Assembly: GCF_003946725.1 (NCBI RefSeq)
Contig: NZ_RHOY01000003.1
Span: forward strand, 62,001 to 126,000
Direction: 5' to 3'
DNA: 64,000 nucleotides
DNA from: Agrilactobacillus yilanensis
GTDB taxonomy: Bacteria > Bacillota > Bacilli > Lactobacillales > Lactobacillaceae
Each line of letters starts with the position of its first letter. The first letter of the stretch is position 1. Positions 13,706 to 22,163 of this stretch are shown piece by piece. Under the pieces are notes generated by a model. That model saw nothing but the letters and a program-made list of their open reading frames with translations, did not search any database and had not been told where the DNA came from. The position numbers and the translations under genes are program-made.

Positions 13706-13972
13706 TTAAATATCAATCTTTTTGTCCCTCAAATAGGCTTCTTTCTTTGCCCGCGTTAACTTTTTGAACCAAGCCTCTTTTTGCAAAGCTTGCGTCTTTG
13801 TCGTAAAACTTTCAAAGTATAACAACGTCACCGGCCGATGACTGCGGGTATACTTCGCCCCTTTGCCCGCATTATGCGTCGCCACTCTTTTTTTGACATC
13901 CGTCGTAAACCCCGCATAAAACGACCCATCCTTACATTTTAAAACATAAAAATAAAAATTTGCCTTAGCCAT
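13706..13972 (-). CDS. yazA: GIY-YIG nuclease superfamily protein, YazA/UPF0213 type
   Basis: This is a small (88-residue) single-domain GIY-YIG fold protein; members of this subfamily resemble the SLX1 nuclease module, but their substrate is unknown. The signature is seen as YVLKC followed by YAGFT, with Arg in KKRVATHN and the C-terminal FESF...A..KE...KKLTR pattern. I chose ATG 13972 ([11 protein letters not shown]), which overlaps the end of the upstream methyltransferase gene by 8 bases (ATGGCTAA). The pairing of methyltransferase and GIY-YIG gene matches yabB-yazA of Bacillus subtilis. Confidence 0.9.
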   Translation of the reverse strand: MAKANFYFYVLKCKDGSFYAGFTTDVKKRVATHNAGKGAKYTRSHRPVTLLYFESFTTKTQALQKEAWFKKLTRAKKEAYLRDKKIDI

Positions 13973-14699
13973 ATAATAACTGCCGCACCTCGGAACTATA
14001 CACACCCTGCTCATAAACAAACAGCGGCGGTAAAATCCGGACGCCATTGGGCTTGCCTTGTTTAATCGCCTCAACTAAAACCATATTAGCCTCTTTAGGC
14101 GCGTCTTTTTTAGGATAAATAAACCGAATCCGCTTAGCAGCCAAATGGTACTTTGTAAACAACGTAAATAAATCATCTAAACGGTCCGGCCGAAAAACAA
14201 TCGCCACTTTACCGTTGGTTTTTAGCAGCTGACTGCTTATATTTAAGACATCCTCGATATTTATCTTCAATTCATGGCGGGCAATCGCCAAATAGGGATT
14301 GGGATTTTTACGGCTGAGGGCCTGCACACGAAAATACGGTGGATTACAAGTAATATAATCTATACTGTCTTTTTCAATAGCCGTTGTTGCCAGCTTGGCA
14401 TCTAAGTTCACCATGGTCACTTGCGCCGCCAATTGATTTAATTCAATCGAGCGCTGAGCCATATCTGCAAGCTTTTTTTGCAGCTCAATCATCGTTATCC
14501 CAGCGGCTGTTTTAGCCGTTAAAAAAAGCCCCACTGCCCCGTTTCCTGCACATAAGTCCACCACTTTGCCCTGCTTCGGGACATTGGCAAAATCGGCTAA
14601 TAAGACCGCATCTAAGGAAAAAGAAAAGACATTTTCGGACTGAATAATTTTTATATTAGAGCTATACAGCTGGTCAATTCGCTCATCATCGTTTAACAT
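13965..14699 (-). CDS. yabB: tRNA1(Val) adenine-N6 methyltransferase family protein (TrmN6/YabB)
   Basis: This is a class I SAM-dependent methyltransferase of the family that modifies adenosine 37 of certain tRNAs. It has the SAM-binding motif [14 protein letters not shown] near residue 46 and the catalytic NPPY motif (TCNPPYFRV) of N6-adenine methyltransferases. The length of 244 residues matches the family. It is translationally coupled to the GIY-YIG gene by an 8-base overlap and is divergent from plsC. The exact tRNA target cannot be read from the sequence. Confidence 0.88.
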   Translation of the reverse strand: MLNDDERIDQLYSSNIKIIQSENVFSFSLDAVLLADFANVPKQGKVVDLCAGNGAVGLFLTAKTAAGITMIELQKKLADMAQRSIELNQLAAQVTMVNLDAKLATTAIEKDSIDYITCNPPYFRVQALSRKNPNPYLAIARHELKINIEDVLNISSQLLKTNGKVAIVFRPDRLDDLFTLFTKYHLAAKRIRFIYPKKDAPKEANMVLVEAIKQGKPNGVRILPPLFVYEQGVYSSEVRQLLYG

Positions 14700-14770
14700 A
14701 GATCTATCCTTCCAATTTAAAGTTTTAACCCCTATAATAATGACATTGAAATTTTTTCAAGAGGTGGCTT

Positions 14771-15424
14771 ATGATTTATTCTATTTTTTATCACATTGCA
14801 CATTTTATTTTGTTTTTGCTTAACGGCAATATTATATACGAAAATAAAGAAAAATTGCCAACCACTGGTTATATTTTAGTAGCCCCCCATCGAACTTGGT
14901 GGGAACCTATTTTATTTGCGGTAGGCGCTTGGCCTAAAAAATTTGGGTTTATGGCTAAGAAAGAACTCTTTAAAAATCCAATTTTGCGCTTTATTTTGCA
15001 TCATGCCAATGTTTTCCCAGTAGATCGGGTTAATCCCGGTCCTTCAGCGATCAAAATCCCGGTGAAACAATTGCGCGACGAGCATTTGTCTTTAATTATG
15101 TTCCCCTCTGGAACCCGTTATTCCAACGAATTAAAATCTGGTGCTGAAGTCATTGCACGCTTGGCTAAAGTGCCGTTGATCCCCTTAGTTTACCAAGGGC
15201 CGTTGACCCTCAAAGGTGTCTTACAGCGTCAAAAAATGACCGTCCGTTTCGGTGACCCAATCACGATAGAACGTAAAGGCAAATTGACAGACGACAAAGT
15301 TCATGCGATTAACCAGCAGCTGCTCACTGCTTGGCAGACACTGGACAAAGCGATTGATCCCAACTTTGTTTATACACCTGATCATCAAAAAGAATTAGCT
15401 GAGGAAGCTAAAGGCGAATTATAA
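14771..15424 (+). CDS. plsC: 1-acyl-sn-glycerol-3-phosphate acyltransferase (PlsC family)
   Basis: This is a membrane-associated acyltransferase converting lysophosphatidic acid to phosphatidic acid, the substrate of CdsA. An N-terminal hydrophobic segment precedes motif I, which reads HRTWWE, so the canonical H-x4-D is H-x4-E here. Motif III is seen as FPSGTRYS in place of FPEGTRS. The length of 217 residues fits. The start is ATG 14771 after AGAGGTG. A -10 TATAAT lies at 14733-14738 with a poor -35. It is monocistronic and ends at a strong terminator. The acceptor specificity is inferred from family only. Confidence 0.9.
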   Translation: MIYSIFYHIAHFILFLLNGNIIYENKEKLPTTGYILVAPHRTWWEPILFAVGAWPKKFGFMAKKELFKNPILRFILHHANVFPVDRVNPGPSAIKIPVKQLRDEHLSLIMFPSGTRYSNELKSGAEVIARLAKVPLIPLVYQGPLTLKGVLQRQKMTVRFGDPITIERKGKLTDDKVHAINQQLLTAWQTLDKAIDPNFVYTPDHQKELAEEAKGEL

Positions 15425-15433
15425 ATAAAAACA

Positions 15434-15459
15434 GGGTTTAGGGTGAAAGCCCTAAACCC
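15434..15459. terminator. Bidirectional terminator between plsC and yneF
   Basis: A 10-bp perfect stem GGGTTTAGGG/CCCTAAACCC with a 6-base loop has T-rich tracts on both sides. It serves the convergent genes plsC (+) and yneF (-). Confidence 0.92.
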
Positions 15460-15482
15460 GTTTTTTATTTAACTTCATAAAA

Positions 15483-15728
15483 TTAACGTTTCTTTTTATT
15501 AAGTTGTTGTTTTTGTTGTTGTTTCATAGCACTCATCATTTGGTTCAACCGTTTTTGAGAAGGTTTTTGACCCATTTGTGCCATCATTGTCCGCATCATA
15601 TCTTCATTAATTGGCGGATTATCAGTTAAATATTTCTTCATATAACTTCTAGAAACTAAGAAACCAATAATAATTCCGACGATCAGGCCGATGAAAACGC
15701 CGATCATAATTGCAACACCTGTACTCAT
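15483..15728 (-). CDS. yneF: UPF0154 membrane protein YneF
   Basis: This 81-residue protein has one N-terminal transmembrane helix (about residues 5-26, rich in Ile, Gly and Val) followed by the conserved [15 protein letters not shown] segment and a Lys/Gln-rich cytoplasmic tail. It matches the UPF0154/YneF family, whose function is not established. It lies 70 bases after the ynzC-like gene, and ynzC and yneF are also close to lexA in Bacillus subtilis. Confidence 0.9.
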   Translation of the reverse strand: MSTGVAIMIGVFIGLIVGIIIGFLVSRSYMKKYLTDNPPINEDMMRTMMAQMGQKPSQKRLNQMMSAMKQQQKQQLNKKKR

Positions 15729-15798
15729 TTATCTGCCTCCGTTTTTAAATATCCATGATTAATAATACACAACTATCGTCTATTTGAAAACCAAAATA

Positions 15799-16056
15799 TT
15801 AATCCTCACGTAAACCTTTTTTACGTTGAATTTCCCGAACCTTTTCAGGGGTAACTTCTTTACCGCCTTTATCAAAGACTCTTAATGTTTCGATTTGTGA
15901 CCGAAAACCTTTTTTAAAGTTGTCCAAATAGGCTTTTCGTAACTTTTCTTGTTCCAACCGTTCCGCTTCAGTTAAGCCAACGGTCTTTTTTTTGTGGGCT
16001 AATTCGTTAATTCTTTTGATACGTTCTTGAGATTCTAAATCTTTTTTTTCAGTCAT
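15799..16056 (-). CDS. ynzC: DUF896 family protein (YnzC-like)
   Basis: A small, highly charged, helical cytoplasmic protein of 85 residues with the DUF896 pattern RINELAHKKKTVGLTEAE near the N-terminus and the segment QIETLRVFDKGG at the centre. The start is ATG 16056, 6 bases after AAAGGA; an ATG five codons upstream would overlap that site. It is divergent from lexA, and the LexA box at 16078-16091 lies 21 bases upstream of its start. In B. subtilis ynzC is part of the SOS operon yneA-yneB-ynzC; here yneA and yneB are absent. Its function is unknown. Confidence 0.9.
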   Translation of the reverse strand: MTEKKDLESQERIKRINELAHKKKTVGLTEAERLEQEKLRKAYLDNFKKGFRSQIETLRVFDKGGKEVTPEKVREIQRKKGLRED

Positions 16057-16077
16057 TATGATTCCTTTCATAAAATG

Positions 16078-16091
16078 CGAACATTTGTTTG
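16078..16091. promoter_or_regulatory. LexA (SOS) box in the lexA/ynzC intergenic region
   Basis: CGAACATTTGTTTG matches the Gram-positive SOS consensus CGAAC-N4-GTTYG. It overlaps the lexA -35 element, the usual arrangement for autorepression, and also lies directly upstream of the divergent ynzC-like gene. An identical 14-mer occurs (inverted) at 45086-45099. Confidence 0.92.
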
Positions 16092-16117
16092 AAAAACGTT
16101 GTGAAGTGTGCTATGAT
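16089..16117 (+). promoter_or_regulatory. lexA promoter
   Basis: -35 TTGAAA (16089-16094), a 17-base spacer and -10 TATGAT (16112-16117). The LexA box at 16078-16091 covers the start of the -35. Confidence 0.8.
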
Positions 16118-16145
16118 AACATTAATAAAAATTAGGGGTGTCGAT

Positions 16146-16763
16146 ATGACTAAAAACCAAACTTCGAAACAAATGGAAGTTTTGCGTTACATCTTTGACC
16201 GGGTCAATGCGCAAGGCTATCCACCCACAGTTCGTGAAATTGGCGAAGCTGTTAAGCTTTCTTCTACTTCAACGGTCCATGGTCATCTACAAAGATTAGA
16301 GAAAAAAGGCTTTTTACAAAAAGATCCTACAAAACCGCGGGCAATTGAACTAACACCTGCTGGTCTTGAAGCGTTGGGTCAAAGCCCAACCAAAATTCCA
16401 TTATTAGGCGTGGTCACTGCAGGTGTACCCATCTTGGCCGTTGAAGAAGCAACTGAATTTTTCCCAATTCCACCAAACATTCAAGATGCCCATGATATTT
16501 TCATGTTAACCATCCGTGGTGAAAGCATGATCAATGCAGGGATCTTCAATGATGATAAAGTTATCGTCCGTAAACAAAGTACGGCAGATAACGGGGATAT
16601 TGTCATTGCAATGACCGACGAAAATGAGGCCACTTGCAAACGTTTCTTTAAAGAAGAAGACTACTACCGCCTACAGCCTGAAAATGACACACTTGATCCA
16701 ATCATCTTAGATCATGTGACGATTTTAGGCAAAGTTATCAGCCTTTATCGCGAATATGTCTAA
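16146..16763 (+). CDS. lexA: SOS response repressor LexA
   Basis: LexA represses DNA-damage genes and cleaves itself when RecA is activated. The 205-residue protein has an N-terminal winged helix ([20 protein letters not shown], residues 26-45) and a C-terminal peptidase domain with the cleavage site Ala92-Gly93 (VTAGVP), catalytic Ser127 (GESM) and Lys165 (CKRF). The start is ATG 16146 after AGGGGTG; a longer upstream frame would run through the promoter. An SOS box in its own promoter indicates autoregulation. Confidence 0.97.
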   Translation: MTKNQTSKQMEVLRYIFDRVNAQGYPPTVREIGEAVKLSSTSTVHGHLQRLEKKGFLQKDPTKPRAIELTPAGLEALGQSPTKIPLLGVVTAGVPILAVEEATEFFPIPPNIQDAHDIFMLTIRGESMINAGIFNDDKVIVRKQSTADNGDIVIAMTDENEATCKRFFKEEDYYRLQPENDTLDPIILDHVTILGKVISLYREYV

Positions 16764-16780
16764 GCACCGCTGAATCTAAA

Positions 16781-16817
16781 AAAACTGCAAGTTTACCATT
16801 ACGGTACTTGCAGTTTT
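16781..16817. terminator. Bidirectional terminator between lexA and rplS
   Basis: A 12-bp stem AAAACTGCAAGT/ACTTGCAGTTTT with an inner TACC/GGTA dyad, A-rich on one side and T-rich on the other. It serves the convergent lexA (+) and rplS (-). Confidence 0.92.
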
Positions 16818-16821
16818 TTGA

Positions 16822-17169
16822 TTAATAACGACGTTCTTTAATTCTAGCTGCTTTACCACGTAATGCACGTAGATAGTAAAGTTTCGCACGACGTACACGA
16901 CCATGACGAATAACTTCGATTTTAGCAACTCGAGGTGTGTGTAATGGGAATGTTCTTTCTACACCAACACCACTACTAATTTTACGTACAGTATAGCTTT
17001 GGCTAATGCCTGTGCCACGGCGTTTGATAACAACACCTTCAAATAACTGAATACGTTCACGAGTACCTTCGACGACACGTACGTGAACTTTGACAGTATC
17101 CCCTGCACGAAATTCAGGGATGTCTGTGCGTAATTGATCTTTGGTTAATTCTTGAATCAATGGATTCAT
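16822..17169 (-). CDS. rplS: 50S ribosomal protein L19
   Basis: L19 sits at the interface of the 30S and 50S subunits. The 115-residue product has the family core [16 protein letters not shown], the [13 protein letters not shown] segment and the [19 protein letters not shown]-terminus. It is last in the rimM-trmD-rplS order but has its own promoter and a leader of about 80 bases in the gap after trmD. It ends at the bidirectional terminator shared with lexA. Confidence 0.98.
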   Translation of the reverse strand: MNPLIQELTKDQLRTDIPEFRAGDTVKVHVRVVEGTRERIQLFEGVVIKRRGTGISQSYTVRKISSGVGVERTFPLHTPRVAKIEVIRHGRVRRAKLYYLRALRGKAARIKERRY

Positions 17170-17250
17170 ATTTAGCTCTCCTTCATAACAGATATTCTTA
17201 AGTGACTTACCCCAGCGGAATATCGTTGATATCGTGATAACCTATCACAA
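17170..17250 (-). ncRNA. rplS 5' leader (candidate L19 leader)
   Basis: The leader starts near 17250 and contains the hairpin GTGATA-GGT-TATCAC (17248-17234), followed by GATATCAACGATATTCC and a later GAATATC that could form a second stem. Autoregulatory L19 leaders are known in Firmicutes; assignment to that family rests on position and this structure only. Confidence 0.4.
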
Positions 17251-17256
17251 AGTAAA

Positions 17257-17285
17257 ATAGTAGCATATAATTTTAAACCTGTAAA
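17257..17285 (-). promoter_or_regulatory. rplS promoter
   Basis: -35 TTTACA (17285-17280), a 17-base spacer ending in TGC (extended -10), and -10 TACTAT (17262-17257). An A-rich tract AAGAAAAAAT precedes the -35, as at the rpsP promoter. Confidence 0.7.
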
Positions 17286-17294
17286 GATTTTTTC

Positions 17295-18023
17295 TTAACA
17301 GTTCTGAATATTTTTAATTTCTCGTAACATCTTTTGCGCTTCATCTGATAGTTCTAAATCATCCAGAAGTTCCGGACGATTAAGATAAGTCCGCTTTATG
17401 GCTTCATACAAACGCCACTGCCGAATTTTTTCATGATTGCCATTGCGCAAAACCTCTGGGACTTCTTTGCCCGCAAATGAAACCGGTCGTGTGTATTGCG
17501 GATATTCCAATAAACCCGCACTAAACGAATCAGAAGCCGCTGAAGCCTTATTCCCCAATACACCTGGAATTAACCGAGAGATGGCATCAATCATCACCAT
17601 CGCCCCTAATTCACCGCCTGTCACTACAAAATCCCCAATGGACACAATATCTGTCGCCAAATCATAGATTCGATGATCGTAGCCTTCATAATGCCCGCAA
17701 ATAAAGGTCACATCGTCTTCTTGGGCCAAATCTTCAGCCATCCGCTGATCAAACGTTTGTCCAGCAGGATCCAAAAGAACGACCCGGCGTTTTGGATTTT
17801 CATCTAAAGCCGCCATCGCTTTATAAATGGGCTGTGGCATCAGCAGCATCCCCGCACCGCCGCCATAAGGCGTATCATCAACAGAATTGTGTTTGTTTTC
17901 CGTGTAATCCCTAAAATTCACTAAATTAATATCTAATAAACCCTTATCCTGAGCCTTGCCTAATAATGAAGTGCTCAATGGCGTAAACATTTCTGGAAAC
18001 AGTGTTAATACATTAATCTTCAT
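17295..18023 (-). CDS. trmD: tRNA (guanine-37-N1) methyltransferase
   Basis: TrmD methylates G37 of tRNAs that read codons starting with C or G, preventing frameshifting. The 242-residue product has the SPOUT knot with the [12 protein letters not shown] and [12 protein letters not shown] segments and the [15 protein letters not shown] motif. It overlaps rimM by 11 bases, so translation is coupled. A promoter for rplS lies just after its stop codon. Confidence 0.98.
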   Translation of the reverse strand: MKINVLTLFPEMFTPLSTSLLGKAQDKGLLDINLVNFRDYTENKHNSVDDTPYGGGAGMLLMPQPIYKAMAALDENPKRRVVLLDPAGQTFDQRMAEDLAQEDDVTFICGHYEGYDHRIYDLATDIVSIGDFVVTGGELGAMVMIDAISRLIPGVLGNKASAASDSFSAGLLEYPQYTRPVSFAGKEVPEVLRNGNHEKIRQWRLYEAIKRTYLNRPELLDDLELSDEAQKMLREIKNIQNC

Positions 18024-18546
18024 CGATCAAACCCTCTGGTAGTAGAACGTAAGCTTTTTTCTCAGTCAAATCAATGCGCTGCACTACAGACTTCAAATAA
18101 GGCATCAAGATTTCCTTATAGTCCGGTGTGCCAATAACCCACACATCATTTGGCCCTAAATCCATAATTTCTTTGACCGTGCCATAAACGGCCGCTGTTT
18201 CTTGGTCAATGACGGTCAAGCCAATAATATCATGGTAATAAAATTCATCTTCTGCTAACTCATCTTTTGGTCGATCTTCGGCCGCAATTAATAAGTTGCA
18301 GCCTTTGAAAACTTCCACTGCATTAATATCTTGATATTCTTTAAATTTCAAAATTTGAAAATTCTTTTGCTGCCGCACTTTTTCAATTGTTACGGCAACT
18401 TGTTGACCTTTGAAGTCGACATAAAGTCGATTATTTTGGCGAAACCGATTTTCAGGAAAATCTGTATTGGCAATCACCCGAACTTCCCCTTTGATCCCTT
18501 GCGTATTTACAATTTTACCAACCACTAAAAAATTATGATTTGTCAT
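18013..18546 (-). CDS. rimM: 16S rRNA processing protein RimM
   Basis: RimM helps mature the head of the 30S subunit, binding S19. The 177-residue protein has the N-terminal RimM domain ([17 protein letters not shown]) and a C-terminal PRC-barrel domain ([10 protein letters not shown]). It is translationally coupled to trmD. A terminator lies just upstream; the remaining gap of about 30 bases has no obvious promoter, so some readthrough from rpsP-khpA is likely. Confidence 0.96.
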   Translation of the reverse strand: MTNHNFLVVGKIVNTQGIKGEVRVIANTDFPENRFRQNNRLYVDFKGQQVAVTIEKVRQQKNFQILKFKEYQDINAVEVFKGCNLLIAAEDRPKDELAEDEFYYHDIIGLTVIDQETAAVYGTVKEIMDLGPNDVWVIGTPDYKEILMPYLKSVVQRIDLTEKKAYVLLPEGLIDED

Positions 18547-18574
18547 GTTTACCTCAACTTATATTTTATAATAA

Positions 18575-18614
18575 AAACAGAGGTCCTTGACATTGACTGC
18601 CCCGACCTCTGTTT
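18575..18614 (-). terminator. Terminator after rpsP-khpA
   Basis: An 11-bp stem AAACAGAGGTC/GACCTCTGTTT, followed on the minus strand by T-rich sequence. It separates khpA from rimM. Confidence 0.85.
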
Positions 18615-18673
18615 CAGACAAATATACAAATTAGATTGAACTTAAGCACAGTCATCACGCAACATGAAATATC

Positions 18674-18910
18674 TTAAATGATATTTAATCGAACTCGTTT
18701 ATTGTAATCCGCCTTAGCGGCATAAACAATATTACGAATGGATTGTACAACGCGCCCTTGCCGACCAATAATGCGACCAACGTCATCTGGATCTAACTTC
18801 AAATCAAATTCAATGAACTTATCTGACTCATGTTGTTTGATTTGAATACTTTCCGGATGACTGCACATTGGCTTTACAATGACTTCAATTAGCTTTGTAA
18901 TATCTACCAT
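18674..18910 (-). CDS. khpA: KH-domain RNA-binding protein KhpA
   Basis: A 78-residue single KH domain with the GxxG loop as IIGRQGRVV. In related bacteria KhpA pairs with KhpB/Jag to bind RNA and influence cell elongation and division. It lies 5 bases after rpsP, the conserved rpsP-khpA (ylqC) arrangement, and is certainly cotranscribed. The length is normal. Confidence 0.95.
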   Translation of the reverse strand: MVDITKLIEVIVKPMCSHPESIQIKQHESDKFIEFDLKLDPDDVGRIIGRQGRVVQSIRNIVYAAKADYNKRVRLNII

Positions 18911-18915
18911 AATAA

Positions 18916-19191
18916 TTATTTCTTAGTAAAGCGTGCTTCATGATATTTCGTCATGATACCTTTAGATGAAAGTAAATTACGAACTGTATCTGAAGGTTGT
19001 GCACCTTTTTGTAACCAGTCTAAGATTACATCTTCATCAAGTTTTAATTGAACAGGTTCTGAAATTGGGTTATAGTAACCAACTTCTTGAATAAACCGAC
19101 CATCACGAGGTGCGCGTGAATCGGCAACTACGATACGGTAAAAAGGTTTACGTTTAGAACCCATACGTTTCATACGAATTTTTACAGACAA
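18916..19191 (-). CDS. rpsP: 30S ribosomal protein S16
   Basis: S16 stabilises the 5' domain of 16S rRNA. The product reads (M)[20 protein letters not shown] and has 91 residues, the family's length. The start codon is TTG at 19191, 6 bases after a strong GGAGGTG; longer frames upstream enter the leader and are rejected. It heads rpsP-khpA and has a promoter at 19227-19255. Confidence 0.97.
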   Translation of the reverse strand: MSVKIRMKRMGSKRKPFYRIVVADSRAPRDGRFIQEVGYYNPISEPVQLKLDEDVILDWLQKGAQPSDTVRNLLSSKGIMTKYHEARFTKK

Positions 19192-19226
19192 ATATGACAC
19201 CTCCAAATATTTTATCAACGCAAATA

Positions 19227-19255
19227 AATATACCAGTAATTCATGAAGATGTAAA
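19227..19255 (-). promoter_or_regulatory. rpsP promoter
   Basis: -35 TTTACA (19255-19250), a 17-base spacer and -10 TATATT (19232-19227). The sequence upstream of the -35 (CTGTAAAGAAAAAACTC) is nearly the same as at the rplS promoter. Confidence 0.7.
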
Positions 19256-19273
19256 GAGTTTTTTCTTTACAGT

Positions 19274-20710
19274 TTAAGATTTAAATCTTTTTGCGTTTTT
19301 TAAGCGCTTCTTTTTGTTTTTCTTTTGCTTTCTAGCCATTGAATGCAAGGCCATTTTACCCAAACGGCCTTGCACCCCATTACCAAATAAATTCTCCATG
19401 CCGTTCATATTGCCTTTAGACATTTGCTGCATCATCTTTTTAGAAGTCTCAAATTGTTTAATAATTCGATTCACTTCCGCAATCGGCCGGCCGGCACCGG
19501 CTGCTAACCGCCGTTTTCGGCTAGGATTTAGTAAGTTTGGTTCTTCCCGCTCTTGCGGCGTCATTGAATAGACAATAGCCTTAATATGATCTAAGTCTTT
19601 AGAAGACACATTCAAATTTTTAGTCGCCGGATTATTGGCTAACCCGGGAATCATCTTCATTAATTCATCCACAGGCCCCATTTTTTGAATTTGATCCATT
19701 TGATCTAAGAAGTCGTTAAAATCAAAACTATTTTCTTTGATTTTATCGGCCATTTCTTGGGCTTGCTGTTCATCATAATCCGTTTGTGCCTTTTCGATTA
19801 AGGACAGCATATCCCCCATGCCTAAAATCCGATTTGCCATTCGATCTGGATAAAAGACATCTAATTGATCTAATTTTTCACCTTGCCCGGTAAATTTGAT
19901 CGGTTTACCAGTCACTTCACGAATAGATAAAGCAGCCCCACCACGGGTATCCCCATCTAATTTCGTTAAAACAACCCCAGTGATGTTTAATTGTTCATCA
20001 AAACCCTTGGCCACCTCTGTTGCTGCTTGCCCGGTCATCGAATCAACTGTCAGTAAAATTTCAGTTGGGTGAACTTCATTTTGAATGTTTTCCAACTCGG
20101 TCATTAACTTCTCGTCAATTTGCAGCCGACCGGCCGTATCAATAATGACATAATCATTTTTTTGTAAATCAGCTTGAATCATCCCTTGTTTCACAATTTC
20201 TACAGGATCATGATCCGTGCCCATATCAAAAACAGGGACATCTAACTGCTGGCCAATTGTTTTCAACTGGTCCACAGCGGCTGGCCGATAAACGTCGGCC
20301 GCAATCATTAACGGCCGTGCTTTTTGATTTTTAATTAAATAATTTGCTAATTTACCAGCGGTCGTTGTTTTCCCGGCCCCTTGAAGCCCAACCATCATAA
20401 TGATCGTTGGGATATGAGGGGATTTATTTAACGGCACTGCCTCTTCACCCATTGTCTTCGTTAATTCATCATTAACAATTTTGACAATTTGTTGCGCAGG
20501 CGTCAAACTATCTAAAACTTCTGCACCAACGGCACGTTCACGTACTTTTTTTACAAAATCCTTAACGACTGTAAAATTAACATCGGCCTCCAAGAGCGCT
20601 AACCGGACTTCCCGCATCATTTCGCGGACGTCAGCTTCAGTTACTTTCCCTTTTTTACGGAGTTTGCCAATGGCATTTTGGAGCCGATCTGACAGACTTT
20701 CAAAAGCCAA
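19274..20710 (-). CDS. ffh: Signal recognition particle GTPase Ffh (SRP54)
   Basis: Ffh binds signal sequences of nascent membrane proteins and, with SRP RNA, docks on FtsY. The 478-residue protein has the N domain, the G domain with GLQGAGKTTTAGKLA, DTAGRLQ and TKLDGD, and a methionine-rich M domain ending in a Lys-rich tail. The start is TTG at 20710, about 10 bases after AAGGA. It follows ylxM by 16 bases in the ftsY-ylxM-ffh operon. Confidence 0.98.
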   Translation of the reverse strand: MAFESLSDRLQNAIGKLRKKGKVTEADVREMMREVRLALLEADVNFTVVKDFVKKVRERAVGAEVLDSLTPAQQIVKIVNDELTKTMGEEAVPLNKSPHIPTIIMMVGLQGAGKTTTAGKLANYLIKNQKARPLMIAADVYRPAAVDQLKTIGQQLDVPVFDMGTDHDPVEIVKQGMIQADLQKNDYVIIDTAGRLQIDEKLMTELENIQNEVHPTEILLTVDSMTGQAATEVAKGFDEQLNITGVVLTKLDGDTRGGAALSIREVTGKPIKFTGQGEKLDQLDVFYPDRMANRILGMGDMLSLIEKAQTDYDEQQAQEMADKIKENSFDFNDFLDQMDQIQKMGPVDELMKMIPGLANNPATKNLNVSSKDLDHIKAIVYSMTPQEREEPNLLNPSRKRRLAAGAGRPIAEVNRIIKQFETSKKMMQQMSKGNMNGMENLFGNGVQGRLGKMALHSMARKQKKNKKKRLKNAKRFKS

Positions 20711-20726
20711 AATTCATCATTCCTTC

Positions 20727-21068
20727 TTAATCATCTAATGTCGTTTCAATTTGTTGCACTAAGTTAATTAATACTCTATCATCTGGATGATTTTTTGCAA
20801 TATAATCTTGCAGCTGTTCCGTTGCTTTTGCTTGTTCTTGATAATGAGCATATAATTTTAACTTTTTTTCGTAATCATTCAAAATTGCTTCAGTTCGATG
20901 AATATTATCATACACCGCTTGTCGGCTTACCGAAAATGTTTCCGCAATTTCGCCTAGAGAATAATCATCTCGATAATAAAACTGGATATAGTCATGCTGC
21001 TTAGTCGTTAATAATGAACCATAAAAATCAAACAATTCATTAATGCGATTATTTTTCGCCAGTTCCAT
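20727..21068 (-). CDS. ylxM: YlxM family helix-turn-helix protein
   Basis: A 113-residue cytoplasmic protein with an N-terminal sigma-70 region 4-like helix-turn-helix ([20 protein letters not shown]). YlxM homologues are encoded with ffh and associate with the signal recognition particle in streptococci. The start is ATG 21068 after AAGGGTG, overlapping the end of ftsY by 20 bases; the longer frame upstream lies inside ftsY and is rejected. Confidence 0.93.
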   Translation of the reverse strand: MELAKNNRINELFDFYGSLLTTKQHDYIQFYYRDDYSLGEIAETFSVSRQAVYDNIHRTEAILNDYEKKLKLYAHYQEQAKATEQLQDYIAKNHPDDRVLINLVQQIETTLDD

Positions 21069-22143
21069 CGGTTTCACCCTTATCTTCTGCCGTTGTTGGT
21101 TCCGTTTCTGTTTCAATTGCTGCTTGTGCCTCAGGTTCAACAATCAAGCCCTTAAATAAGCCATAGATAAACTCATCTGCCTCAAAGTTTTGCAGATCAT
21201 CCATCTGCTCCCCTAAGCCCACCATTTTAACTGGAATATGCAGTTCATTTCGGATCGCTAAGACAATGCCGCCTTTTGCGGTGCCATCTAATTTAGTCAG
21301 CACAATCCCAGTAACCTTCGTGGTTTCGTTAAATTGTTTAGCTTGTGACAAGGCATTTTGACCGGTTGTTGCATCCAAGACTAAAAGTACTTCTTGTGGC
21401 GCATTCGGCAATTCTTTTTGAATGACGCGCTTTATTTTTTCAAGCTCTTTCATTAAGTTTACTTTATTTTGCAAGCGGCCGGCAGTATCCACTAATAAAA
21501 TATCTGCTTGCTGTGCCTTGGCCTCTTTAACCGCATCAAAAACGACGGATGCCGGGTCGCTGCCTGCTTTGCTGGCAACTACAGGCACATTCACCCGTTG
21601 ACCCCATTCTTGCAGCTGTTCAATGGCACCAGCTCTAAATGTATCACCGGCAGCCAGCAGCACTTTTTTGCCTGCTTGCTGATAACGATGGGCTAATTTA
21701 CCAATCGTTGTGGTTTTGCCGGCACCATTGACCCCAACAAATAAGAATACAGTTGGTTCATCGGCTTCTGCAAAGTGTAAAGTATTATCTTCACTTTCCC
21801 CGGCTTCACCATAAATGTCCACTAATTTTTGAACAATAACTTGTGAAACTTCATTTGTCTTTTTGACATTTTTTAATTTTACTTCTTCACGTAAGGCTTC
21901 ACTGATTTTTAACGCGGTTTCATAACCCACATCCGATTCAATCAGCATCTCTTCTAAATCATCAAAAAACGCTTCATCAACCGTCCGAAAATTAGCAAAT
22001 AACGCATTAATCCGTTCACCAAACGTTTGGCGGGATTTTTTAAGCCCTTCGTCATATTTCTGTGTTGTTTCGACTTGTTCCGGTTCTTGAGTTTCCTGTG
22101 GTTTACCGGTAAAAGCCTGCTTGATTTTATCAAATAAGCCCAA
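21049..22143 (-). CDS. ftsY: Signal recognition particle receptor FtsY
   Basis: FtsY is the membrane-associated GTPase receptor for SRP. The 364-residue protein has a short acidic N-terminal A region, the NG domain with [24 protein letters not shown] and [10 protein letters not shown], and an acidic, threonine-rich C-terminal tail beyond the usual end of the G domain. The start is TTG 22143, 7 bases after AGGAGG. It follows smc by 20 bases, and overlaps ylxM. Confidence 0.98.
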   Translation of the reverse strand: MGLFDKIKQAFTGKPQETQEPEQVETTQKYDEGLKKSRQTFGERINALFANFRTVDEAFFDDLEEMLIESDVGYETALKISEALREEVKLKNVKKTNEVSQVIVQKLVDIYGEAGESEDNTLHFAEADEPTVFLFVGVNGAGKTTTIGKLAHRYQQAGKKVLLAAGDTFRAGAIEQLQEWGQRVNVPVVASKAGSDPASVVFDAVKEAKAQQADILLVDTAGRLQNKVNLMKELEKIKRVIQKELPNAPQEVLLVLDATTGQNALSQAKQFNETTKVTGIVLTKLDGTAKGGIVLAIRNELHIPVKMVGLGEQMDDLQNFEADEFIYGLFKGLIVEPEAQAAIETETEPTTAEDKGETDGTGEK

Positions 22144-22163
22144 AATTTTCCTCCTTTTAGGTT

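Noticed and set aside
19250-19271. Terminator after rpsP's upstream region (TGTAAAG/CTTTACA hairpin)
   Set aside because: The loop rather than the 3' flank holds the A/T tract on the coding strand, and the sequence doubles as the rpsP -35 with its A-tract; a promoter reading fits better.
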